DNA of 64,000 bases from Neoceratodus forsteri (taxonomy: Eukaryota > Chordata > Ceratodontiformes > Ceratodontidae): contig CM057456.1 of NCBI GenBank assembly GCA_016271365.2, forward strand, positions 614,301,501-614,365,500, in the 5' to 3' direction. This document shows positions 56,174 through 64,000 of the stretch, in pieces. The stretch's first letter is position 1, and each line of letters opens with the position of its first letter. The notes beneath the pieces are model-generated. The model had not been told where the DNA came from, did no database searches, and saw nothing but the letters and a program-made list of their open reading frames with translations. Position numbers and translations under genes: made by a program.

Positions 56174-56569
56174 AAAAACCTCCTGTGGTGGGTGCGCGCC
56201 TCTGGTTTACACCCAGCAGTAATGAATGGTGGAGATTGACAAGGGATGAGTAACATTTTAATGATGAGCAGAATAAAAAAATAGATGATTTTTGGAGTGA
56301 CGCAGTTGAGAGGAGCACTGTCCCACTAAACACCTGCTACCTCGACGGCAAGAAGAGCAGAACTGAGGGACTGAAAGGAGCAGCATTGGTTACTGACCAA
56401 CCTGCGAGCACCACGCAATGCATCGGCTTTGAGGGCGGTGCCGTCTCAGATGTTGTCCCTTCCTCGAAAAAACAGTTAAGCTATTTCTAAACCAAAGCTT
56501 CCTGCGGGGTCTTGTGCCTCTAGCTGGTACCCACCAGTGATGAACTGTGAAGACTGACACAGGGAAGAT

Positions 56570-56740
56570 CAGTCCTCAAGCGAGGAAGGCAACAGCGACT
56601 TGCAGCCCACAGGCCTGGGTGTCATGCTCTGCCCTGAGGCAGTAAATACACAACGAGTGCAGGTCCGTCAGAGACATTTTCTGGTTACAGGTGGCACAGT
56701 GCTTGAAACTGGGACTGCATTGGGCTTCTTCATGATCCAT
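56570..56740 (-). pseudogene. H1 gag N-terminus with Cys/His motif
   Basis: From M-D-H-E-E-A at 56740 the frame reads C-A-T-C-N-Q-K, then L-H-S-L-C-I-Y-C-L-R-A-E-H-D-T-Q-A-C-G. This is a C-x2-C ... C-x2-C-x4-H-x4-C arrangement equivalent to C-x-C-G ... C-L-x-C-L-G-x-x-H in the gag-only family. E7 cuts it at 56569. Confidence 0.65.
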
Positions 56741-57079
56741 AATGTTGAAGAATCGAAGAAGCTGATGAAAAATGATGCAAATCGAAAAAGTAGAGTAAGA
56801 GCTGTAGGACCTACACTGCACACGGAATTGAGGAGGAGGAGACTGGACTCTTCCAGGGGAAAGAAAGATCTGACGTCATGGGGTGGAGCCAAGGAGTAGA
56901 CCAACTGGGCAGGTGGGAAGAGCTTAGCTTGAAGGCGTATTGACTGGTTTTAAAGGGAAAGGAAGAGTGTAAATAATGCACCAAATCTACGCCCCTACAA
57001 CTGTAGATTTTTGTGTGTTTAACTGAACTGGCACAAAAATGAACTCTAGTGTATGAAGTAAAACTGAAGAACTGAATGC

Positions 57080-57314
57080 TGTCATTGTATAGACAGTGAA
57101 GTTCTGACCCCAAGGAAAGCAGCTATGCCACTGATGCACATTCAATGGTGGGAATAAAGGAACCGAGGCGGTTGGGGGTTGGCACCACTGTATACCAGCG
57201 AATATGTAAGGTGACGTGTGGGGCCTCTCACGTTGGCAGCTCCTATGGTGTTCTAGTGCTTCTGGTTTAAACCCACAAGTGGGAATCAATGGTGAAGATT
57301 GATTCTTGAAAGAT
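57080..57314 (-). repeat. H1 5' ITR side
   Basis: 'gaaccgaggcggttggggg' near 57158, 'ctagtgcttctggtttaaac' near 57254 and the terminal 'gaagattgattcttgaaagat' correspond in order to family A ITR blocks but are diverged. No 3' partner is present. Confidence 0.65.
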
Positions 57315-57960
57315 CTATTAGGTTACTGTAAGGCTGTATTTAGTGTTTTTGTCTGAACAGAGTTGTCATTTGTTTGAGAAAGTATTCAGTGTGTGTTGTG
57401 ATCAGTGTAGTGGAAATAGGTGTAATTGGTTTGGTAGGTATGTTAACTGATGAGTTAACTAAAACAACACAAGTACCAGAGCGCTCGAAATGTGCGGGTG
57501 CTCACTTCCAAAAAAATCACGAAGCATAAACCACAGAAGCTTGGAGGAGCACCTGAATAAATGGCATATGGAATAAATAAATCAGCACACACAGCTAAAG
57601 TGCAAACGCATGGAGCTCCGCGGCTACTGCTACACCGGCACTTCCGGTCTTATTGTGACCCTTTCTCAATGGGAGTGGCCAATGTGCTACACATGCTGTA
57701 TTTTATTTTAAACTATTAAAGTGACAGTGTAACTATTAACCAAATTCTTTTCAAATATATACACAGCAATCATGCACACATTTGTGCAGGTACAACTTAT
57801 TTAAAAACCAGCCTAGTGATAAATATTGTTCAAGCTATGCTAAATCAACAATAATAATAGAACAAAAAATGATGAGAAATTAGTCAAGGGAGAAAGACAT
57901 ATGGCAGGAGAGGGTTTATGGTTTATAGCAAGGGAGGGAGGAAAAAATTAAAATAAAGAA
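57315..57960 (-). mobile_element. Probable 3' tail of a Penelope-like element
   Basis: Read on the minus strand this follows the PLE endonuclease end at 63699 once E10 is removed. It is AT-rich and non-coding, with a GC-richer part at 57600-57680 containing an inverted 'ccggcacttccgg' stretch. The part nearest H1 (57315-57480) may be a different sequence. Assignment rests on position only. Confidence 0.4.
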
Positions 57961-58359
57961 ATGAAAATTACGTACCTACCGTAATTCTTGATCTTCTTGG
58001 ACGAGTCTCCACCACTCATTCACACTATTGGGATCTGCGCCGGAGGCACTAGGACCCATCGGGAGCAAACTTTTTGCTGGAGGGTCGGCACCAGAGATGG
58101 AGCTGCGAGGAACGGCACCGCGAACCTCAGCTCGCGCGGTGATGACTATCTCGGCATCGACCCTTCAACTGCCTCAGTACTTTTTTTACCAAGGAGGTGC
58201 AGCGTAACTAACCTAGAAGGGTAGCCTAACTTAAAGACCGGACATAAGATAGTCCGGGTGACCCGTATAAGACGGGTCAACAAAGAAGTCTTCACAGCCT
58301 AAAGATATGAGGGAGGGAAGACCAACAACAGAGGTGAGCTCGGGGGACGGAGGGTGGGT

Positions 58360-58470
58360 GTGTGAATGAGTGGTGGAGACTCGTCCAAGAAGATCAAGAA
58401 TTACGGTAGGTACGTAATTTTCATATCTTCCTGGACATAAGTCTCCACCACTCATTCACACTATTGGGAG
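58360..58470. repeat. E10 internal complementary region (ICR)
   Basis: 'gtgaatgagtggtggagac' ... 'cgtaattttcat' joined to 'atcttcctggacataagtc'. It matches both observed ends exactly (atgaaaattacg; gtccaggaagat). Confidence 0.9.
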
Positions 58471-58539
58471 AGTACCGAGCTAATAAGCCCCCAAGAGGGC
58501 GACAGGAGAGACCAAGAACTCACATTTCTAGGACAGAAG

Positions 58540-59560
58540 TCCATTAAGGATGGCTCTGCCAAAGGAAGAATGTCGTCTGGCATGGACATCCAGTGCATAA
58601 TGTTTAACAAAAGTATGCACTGAGCTCCAGGTGGCCGTGTTGCAAATATCTGCAATGGGCATGTTAGAATTTCGCTAGGGATGCCAGACAGCTCTAGTAG
58701 AGTGAGCGTAAACTCTACCCTCCAACAACTCTGCGCTATGGAATAGCAGTGGCAAGGCATGCCACTAGCCATGCTGAGATACATCTGATAGCGACAGGTT
58801 GACCCAGCCGGGTCTCGCTGAAGGAAACGAACAGTTGCTGGCTTTGCGAAAATCCTTGGTTCTATCTAGATAGAAACGCAAGGCCCTCTTAACATCCAAA
58901 GAATGAAGAGAACGCTTCCTTCATTTTGGAAGTCCGCAAAGTAAGAGGGAAGGACCAAAGGTTGGTTTAGATGAAATTCTGACAACCTTAGGAAGAAATT
59001 TAGGATGAGTACGAAGAACTACTTTGTCCTTATGGAACACAGTATACGGAGGGTCTGTGACCAGGGCATGTATCTCAGAGACCCTAGTGGCTGAGGTAAT
59101 AGCCACTCACGAAGGCAGTCTTCCAGGTGAGAAATTTTAGCTCACAGGTAGCCAGAGGTTCGAAGGTTTCAGAGTGAGCATGTCTAGCACAAGATTAATG
59201 TCCCAGGCTGCAACTGGACGCCTTGTAGGAGGTCTGGTATGCAGAATTCCTATGAGAAATCTCTTAACCACAGGTAACTGAGCCAGTGTTAAGGAAAAAC
59301 GGCTCATGATACGCTGAAATGGCACTAAGGTGAACTTTGACTGTAGAGTACTGCAGACCTGAAATTGAGAGGTCCAAGAGGTACTCCAAAACCTTATCTG
59401 CCGGGCAGGAAAAGGGATTCAAAGAGGACTTTGGACACCAGAGCGAAAAACGCTTCCACTTGGCTGTGTAAGTTTTACGAGTGGCTGGCTTCCATGCAGC
59501 CAGAAGAATAACGGAAACCCTTCGAGAGACATTGAACCGGTTTACTTCTACCTCTTTAGG
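58540..59560 (-). pseudogene. E10 tyrosine recombinase
   Basis: K-P-A-T-R-K-T-Y-T-A-K-W-K-R-F (in the frame 59264-59887), Y-S-T-V-K-V-H-L, A-A-W-D-I-N-L-V-L, box I T-S-A-T-R-V-S-E-I-H-A-L (58921-59106), then Y-A-H-S-T-R-A-V near 58710 and V-K-H-Y-A-L-D-V near 58590. Catalytic R, H, R and Y are all readable but spread over at least four frames. Confidence 0.85.
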
Positions 59561-59569
59561 AGCCGAAGG

Positions 59570-61423
59570 TGAAGTGATCTCAGGTTGGGATGGACCACCG
59601 GTCCCTGAGTCAAAAGGTTCATCTGCAGGGGAAGTGGTCTCGGAGAAACTGCCAACATATTGTTGAGTAGTGGAAACCACAGCTGCCGAGGTCAAAAGGG
59701 AGCAATGGAAATCATCTTGTCCCCCTGGGATTCGAACTTGAGGAGTACCCTCTGAATTAGAGGAAGAGGCGTAAAGGCGTAAAGAAAGCGCTTGTCCACT
59801 GCAGCCTGAACGCATCCTGACAGAAAATGCCAGGCCCTGGATTTCTGGCGCAGAAGAGAGGCAGGTTTGCGTTGAGTGGGGATGCAAAAAGGTCCAGGTC
59901 TGGAGTTCCCCACTCTTTGAATAGTGACTGAACTATGGTTGAGCCGAGAGACCACCCGTGAGGATCTGTCTCTGTTCTGCTGAGACTGTCTGCCAAGTTG
60001 TTCTGTACACCTGGCAGGTAGACTGCCTGAATTAGAGCCTTGTGCTCCAAGCACCATTCCCATACCCTCATTGCTTCCCTGCACAAGGGGTAAGAATGAG
60101 CACCGCCCTGCTTGTTGATGTAATACATCACTGCTTTGTTGTCCGCTTGAAGGAGAATGTTCTTGTGACAGAGAATGTCCTTCAACGCTCGGACCGCATA
60201 AAGGACGGCTCTCATTTCTAGGATGTTTATGTGAAGCTGGGACTCGAGTTGAGTCCACACACCTTGAGTGTGGAGAGCCTGACAGTGAGTTCCCCACCCC
60301 ATTAGGGATGTGTCCGTGGTAATGGAGATTTGATGGTCCAGAGGAGCAAAGGGATATCCTTCCAGGAGAATGCTCTCTTGATACCACCAGGTGAGTGACC
60401 TCTTTAAAGGTTCTGTCACCTTGATGAGATAGGACTGCGGGTGAGTGGTTGGGGACCACTGAGTACTGAGCATCCACTGAGTAGTTCTCATGTGCAGACA
60501 TGCTAGGGGTACAGTGAACACTGAGGATGCCATGAGGCCTAGCATCCGTTGCATCGAGAGAGCTGTAACTGAGCTGTTCTCCCCGATGTGACGGGCCATT
60601 TGAAGGATATCGTTCCTTCTGTCTTCTGGAAGAAAAGCCTTCGCACAGGAGTTGTCCAGAAGAGCCCCTATAAAAAGGAGCCTCTGGGAGGGCTGCAGTT
60701 GCGATTTCTTGAGTTCAGCAGAACTCCCATGGACGTAAGGAGGCGAGAGGCCGTCTCTACGGCGTCCAGAGTCCCTTGCCTGGAAGGGCTTGCTAGAAGC
60801 CAATCGTCCAGATAAGGGAACACCTGTATTCTGACCTTTCTGAGGTGCGCTGCGAGAACTGCACAACACTTTGTAAAAAAGGGCAGGACTCTGAACTGAT
60901 AATGTTGTCCCAGAACCACAAACCTCAGGAATTTGTGATGCCTCGGGTGAATAGGAATGTGCTGGTAAGCATCCTGCATGTCCAGGGAGGCTAGCCAGTC
61001 GTGTTGATGAAGCAAAGGTAACAGGGTTCCCAGAGAATCAATTTGAATTTCTCCTTGGGAGAAATTTGTTTAGCTTTGAGATCTAGAATGGGCGATTCCG
61101 CGACTCTTTGGAACCAGAAAGTAATGGGAGTAGAACCCGTGTTTCGTTGATGCAGTGGCACCACTTCTACTGCCCTGTTGTTCAGAAGGCCCTGAATCTT
61201 GGCGGCAGAAGGTCTGACTGTGGGTTGGATTGACAGCCTGGGCTGCCGTTTGGGAGGACGGATCCGAGGGTCTCCACAAGATTGAGTGAATCTCGCGAAT
61301 TATCTGAAGGACCCATTTGTCTGAGGTTGCGGACTTCCACTGGTTGTAGAAGTGCATCAGACGCACCTCCCACCGGAGAGGAAAAGTCCACCTCGGCAGC
61401 TGAGATGGGACTTGGGCCAGCAA
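59570..61423 (-). pseudogene. E10 RT, RNase H and methyltransferase-like region
   Basis: RT (about 60560-61423) keeps F-P-Y-L-D-D-W-L. A short deletion near 60880 removes most of motif B: L-P-F is followed directly by F-T-K-C. RNase H in the 370-aa frame 59757-60869: T-D-T-S-L-M-G-W-G, L-E-M-R-A, A-D-N-K-A and A-D-S-L-S-R. The next part, D-L-D-L-F-A-S-P-L-N and D-A-F-R-L-Q-W, is the Dam-like stretch. This 370-aa frame is one of the longest true coding remnants here. Confidence 0.9.
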
Positions 61424-61429
61424 TTATAG

Positions 61430-63330
61430 CAGCGCTACGCCTTAAGCCCTGCGCTCTGTTGCGCCTTCTTTGAGGTTGGGCAGGTCGGTTTTAAGGAAAC
61501 CTCCTCTGCCTCGAAGGACTGACGATTATGAAACTGACGTTTATTGACATTTCGAGGGGGCAGGAGGGGGTCGAGCCAACTTAATGGCTGACCTAGTCTT
61601 TTGTGTAGCTTCTAGAGCTTGCTCTACCTGAGGACCAAAAAGATATGCACCATCAAAGGGCAACGCCATTACCTGCTGCTGCGCGTCATTCATGAAGCCC
61701 GAAGTGCGCAGCCAGGAATGTCGGCGGGTGCAAATACCAGCAGCCGCTGAACGGGAAGCAGTGTCAAAAGCATCCATGGCTGCTTTAACCTGCTGGTTGT
61801 TAGATTCAATACCTCTGGTAATGGTTTGAAGAAGCTCTGGCTTTGTATCCGATTCCGGCTGAGCTTCAACCATTTGCTTGATAGAATGCCACAGGATATA
61901 TTCATACTAGGAGAAACAGCCCTAGTAACTGGCAATACGCATACTCAGGGTAGAAGCAGCAAAGACTCTCTTACCTAAGGTGTCTATCTTACGAGATTCT
62001 TTGTTAATAGGTTGAGCTGTAGTAGTTTGAGGAAGAACAACCTTATCATTCTCTGCCAGGACTACAATAGGATCCGCAAAGGCTTGAGATGCCAAAATGG
62101 GACGATCCTTGGGGATGAATATTTCTATCTATGGATTTAGCCACCCAAGGGGAGAGAGCAGGATTATTCCGTACCATTTGAGACAGCGTCTCGAAGGAAG
62201 GCTGAACCGGAGGAGTCAAATCCGTAGGGATCTCCGGGGCATGAAGGTATTGGAGTCTTAATTTCCCAGGATCGATGTCTGTAGTCTGGAGAGAAAGAGT
62301 GGAACTCAGATGTTTTAGCAGAGACTTAAAGGACAGGTACTTGACCACAGGCTCTGTAGCAGTAATAGATCCTGCTTCGTCCATTTCATCACCCAACCGA
62401 AGGTCTGGGTCAGGCTCAATGTCATCTCCTGACAGTCCAGGAGGGACTGTATGGACAGGAAAGGAATGAAAATCAGAAGAGAGGGAAGAAGGAAAAGAGT
62501 GAAAGGAGGAGTCCTGAAACGCAGAGGAACCCCCAAGAGCCCCCTGCGCCAAGGAGGCGCACGGCACAGAGAACGATGCCGAGGGAGCACGCGGCACCCA
62601 AAACGACGCCGAGGGACCATCAGCGCTGAAAACGGCGCAGAGACGGCTCCGCAGGTCAAGACGGCGCCGAGAAGCCACACGGCATCGAAGCTACACCATC
62701 GACGCCGAGGGTGCCGAAACACCCCCGACTCCAAAAACAGGTTTTGAAGGAAGAAGAGCAGGAGATAAGGGCATTGGTGTTGCCTCGGGCGCCGTAGCTA
62801 TGGAGGGGGGACACCTAAGCTGCTGGAGTCGACGCACCGAAGAAGGTGCCGCACGACCAGGAAAGTCCAACCGCCCTACCTGGTCTCCCAATAAGCCTGA
62901 AGGCCCCGAGTGACCGAGCCAGGTAGCTGAACCAACCTCCGAGCCCATTGCTCCATAAGAGCGCCCACTGATGAAACTGCTCATCTGAAGACCTACCTCG
63001 CGGGTGGGGTAGGGTCTCGTGTCGAGCCTGGCTACCAGAAGCAGAGGTTGGTGACCAAGGAGGAGACCGCAACTAGCCCCGATAACCGAACGTCTCACGC
63101 AGACATATCAAAGGGCGACTTCGAGTGATGCCTTCTTTTAGACCTGCGTACAAAGAAGAGCTCGACGGCTGAACGGTGCAGAGAATGCGACAGTTTATTT
63201 TATGCTCATGGACCGCCATCCCCCGGCATTGGACTGACCGTTGTCAGACCCCTTCGAGAAGGCAGCGGACGGACCCAGCCAAACTGACTGAACAGTTACA
63301 CCAAGTCTCCCCACCGCTACCTGACCTGTC
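61430..63330 (-). pseudogene. E10 gag
   Basis: The C-terminal region 61541-61873 reads G-I-E-S-N-N-Q-Q-V-K-A-A-M-D and M-A-L-P-F-D-G-A-Y-L-F-G-P-Q-V-E-Q-A-L. The middle 62046-62678 holds P-P-V-Q-P-S-F-E-T-L-S-Q-M-V and ends in the Ser/Phe-rich part. The start position equivalent to 54942 in E9 reads ATA on the minus strand (near 63333), so the start codon is lost. Several frameshifts. Confidence 0.75.
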
Positions 63331-63504
63331 TTATGGTCGACTCCGCCAAAGTAGGCTGAGACTTCTTTATTGTTAAACCAAGAATAAACTAAGCGATACT
63401 TTATCGAGATAATACTACAAAATAACAAAAACTGAAAACTATGCTGCTAGTTTGAAGTTTAGTGTGAGCGGCGGCTTGTCGTCACTGAAGCGCACTCGAT
63501 GGCG

Positions 63505-63698
63505 GGGAAAAAGGAACTGAGGCGGTTGGAGGGTCGGCCTGAGATAGTCATACAGCGAGCTGAGGCTCAGAGGCTGCCTCGCGGTTCCATCTCTGGCGCT
63601 GACCCGCCAGCAAAAAGTTTGCTCCCGATGGGTCCTAGTGCCTCCGGCGCAGATCCCTATAGTGTGAATGAGTGGTGGAGACTTATGTCCAGGAAGAT
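63505..63698 (-). repeat. E10 5' ITR
   Basis: Inverted match to 57991-58188. It contains 'gcgcagatccctatagtgtg' and ends 'gtccaggaagat'. Confidence 0.88.
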
Positions 63699-63878
63699 AC
63701 ACTGTAATATCAAGACAGTCATTTAAACCAGTAGGATAGAAAGCTTTCATGGTATAAATCCATTTTTGTTCACATTGTGCCAATCTATTTAACCTATTTC
63801 CCCCCTCTAGCATTATATCTAATATGATCTATCCCCATAAATTTAAAACACTGTAATTATGGGCATAATGGGCACTGT
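63699..63878 (-). pseudogene. Penelope-like element, endonuclease C-terminus
   Basis: The minus strand reads F-M-G-I-D-H-I-R-Y-N-A-R-G-G, then (after a one-base frame change) N-R-L-N-R-L-A-Q, then E-Q-K-W-I-Y-T-M-K-A-F-Y-P-T-G-L-N. The R-G-G ... L ... E-x-x-W-I-Y ... P-x-G-L-N pattern is the C-terminal end of the GIY-YIG endonuclease of Penelope-like retrotransposons. E10 interrupts it just after the end of this domain. Confidence 0.72.
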
Positions 63879-63951
63879 ATTAGCATATGAGGGGGCCATA
63901 GTGGTCCCCATCGCAGTGATGGGGACCACTATGGCCCCCTCATATGCTAAT
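63879..63951. repeat. 34-bp perfect inverted repeat with 5-bp spacer
   Basis: Arms 63879-63912 and 63918-63951 are exact reverse complements, with spacer gcagt. The right arm on the plus strand codes M-G-T-T-M-A-P-S-Y-A-N, a PLE RT motif; the left arm is the same coding sequence on the minus strand. So the palindrome is the inverted junction of two PLE pieces, not an independent hairpin gene. Confidence 0.93.
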
Positions 63952-64000
63952 TTATTCATGGCATGGTGGGAGGAAACTTTGATTTATGATTCTACTAGAA
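63918..64000 (+). pseudogene. Penelope-like element, reverse transcriptase fragment
   Basis: The plus frame M-G-T-T-M-A-P-S-Y-A-N-L-F-M-A-W-W-E-E is the conserved G-T-x-M-A-P-x-Y-A-N block of PLE reverse transcriptases (equivalent to RT motif B). The window ends inside it, so the rest, with the catalytic Y-x-D-D, would lie to the right. Head-to-head with the minus-strand PLE piece. Confidence 0.75.

Larger units (their letters stand above)
43713..56247 (-). mobile_element. E8: gag-only DIRS-like element, split by a LINE and by E9
   Basis: The left end is 'atggaaattacg' and the right end 'gattgacaagggat' is slightly eroded. The ICR is at 46765-46857. Removing the LINE, E9 and a 466-bp duplication leaves about 4.3 kb. 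Its gag stop lies only about 100 bp from the ICR, so RT and YR are absent, not merely decayed. It is inserted 90 bp upstream of the E7 gag start. Confidence 0.84.
39643..56569 (-). mobile_element. E7: gag-only DIRS-like element, split by E8
   Basis: The left end is 'atgcaaattacg', the right end 'gacacagggaagat', and the ICR is at 40903-41010. About 4.4 kb without E8 (43713-56247). gag-type coding fills 41061-43623; RT, RNase H and YR are absent. It is inserted in H1 gag just after its Cys/His motif, with flanks ...gggcataa/cagtcctc.... Confidence 0.83.
38033..57314 (-). mobile_element. H1: old DIRS element, split by E7
   Basis: Parts left are 38033-39642 (gag) and 56570-57314 (gag N-terminus, leader, 5' ITR ending 'gattcttgaaagat'). 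RT and YR are missing; the left part is lost at 38032. E7 lies inside gag. A divergent family: its ITR end (cacaagtgggaatcaatgg) resembles the fragment at 1-403 more than family A. Confidence 0.7.
57961..63698 (-). mobile_element. E10: full-length family A DIRS element
   Basis: 5738 bp from 'atgaaaattacg' to 'gtccaggaagat'. 3' ITR 57961-58188 (extension 57961-57990), ICR 58360-58470, 5' ITR about 63505-63698. All genes are in the family order on the minus strand. It is inserted in PLE sequence; flanks ...aaagaa/acactg.... It is not nested in another DIRS element. Confidence 0.92.

Noticed and set aside
4252..63698. Regularly recurring ITR motifs as a CRISPR-like or satellite array
   Set aside because: Spacing is irregular (0.1 to 6 kb), orientations alternate in pairs, and each belongs to an identified DIRS end or ICR.
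63879..63951. miRNA precursor or rho-independent-like terminator hairpin
   Set aside because: The arms are perfect copies of PLE RT coding sequence and mark an inverted joint; the 5-base loop and 34-bp perfect stem do not look like a miRNA.

Overview
This window is a stretch of animal nuclear DNA, most likely vertebrate, built almost entirely of retrotransposons. The abundance of DIRS-type (tyrosine-recombinase) elements, together with CR1/L2-like LINE and Penelope-like (PLE) pieces, would suit an amphibian (a caecilian or salamander is my guess; inference only). I found no host-gene exon, tRNA, rRNA or CRISPR array. Every coding region is a broken transposon gene.

The key to the layout is DIRS architecture, visible in the bases. 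Each element runs 5' ITR, gag, RT-RNase H-methyltransferase-like region, tyrosine recombinase (YR), internal complementary region (ICR), 3' ITR. The 3' ITR carries an extra 30 bp holding a short palindrome. The ICR is the reverse complement of the two element ends joined, so it gives each element's exact termini. Names used here: family A (autonomous-type, about 5.8 kb: E1, E2, E9, E10); family B (plus-strand host H0); a gag-only family (about 4.3 kb: E3, E7, E8 and a fragment at 37377-38032); family E (about 4.0-4.7 kb, non-coding: E4, E5, E6); and older pieces D and H1.

Layout. 1-403: DIRS end fragment. 404-1608: unassigned. 1609-26632: H0 (plus strand), split by E3 (3016-18458), which holds E2 (4252-15378), which holds E1 (5305-11130); H0 is split again by a 1161-bp insertion with a 7-bp target duplication (19300-20460) and by E4 (20885-25580). 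26622-27240: D fragment. 27240-37376: 5' half of a CR1/L2-like LINE, split by E5 (27374-35596), which holds E6 (31139-35362). 38033-57314: H1, split by E7 (39643-56569), which holds E8 (43713-56247), which holds a minus-strand LINE (44531-46385) and E9 (49383-55309). 57315-64000: PLE sequence split by E10 (57961-63698), ending in an inverted PLE junction.

All ten nested DIRS elements E1-E10 lie on the minus strand. Removing an insertion restores the host reading frame with no target duplication, and at least seven of ten sites read AA^C. The gag-only family has kept ITRs, ICR and a gag-type reading region but has no RT or YR. Family E keeps only a relic of YR, and all three copies lack the gag start codon. 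Both families presumably relied on proteins from family A-like elements (inference).
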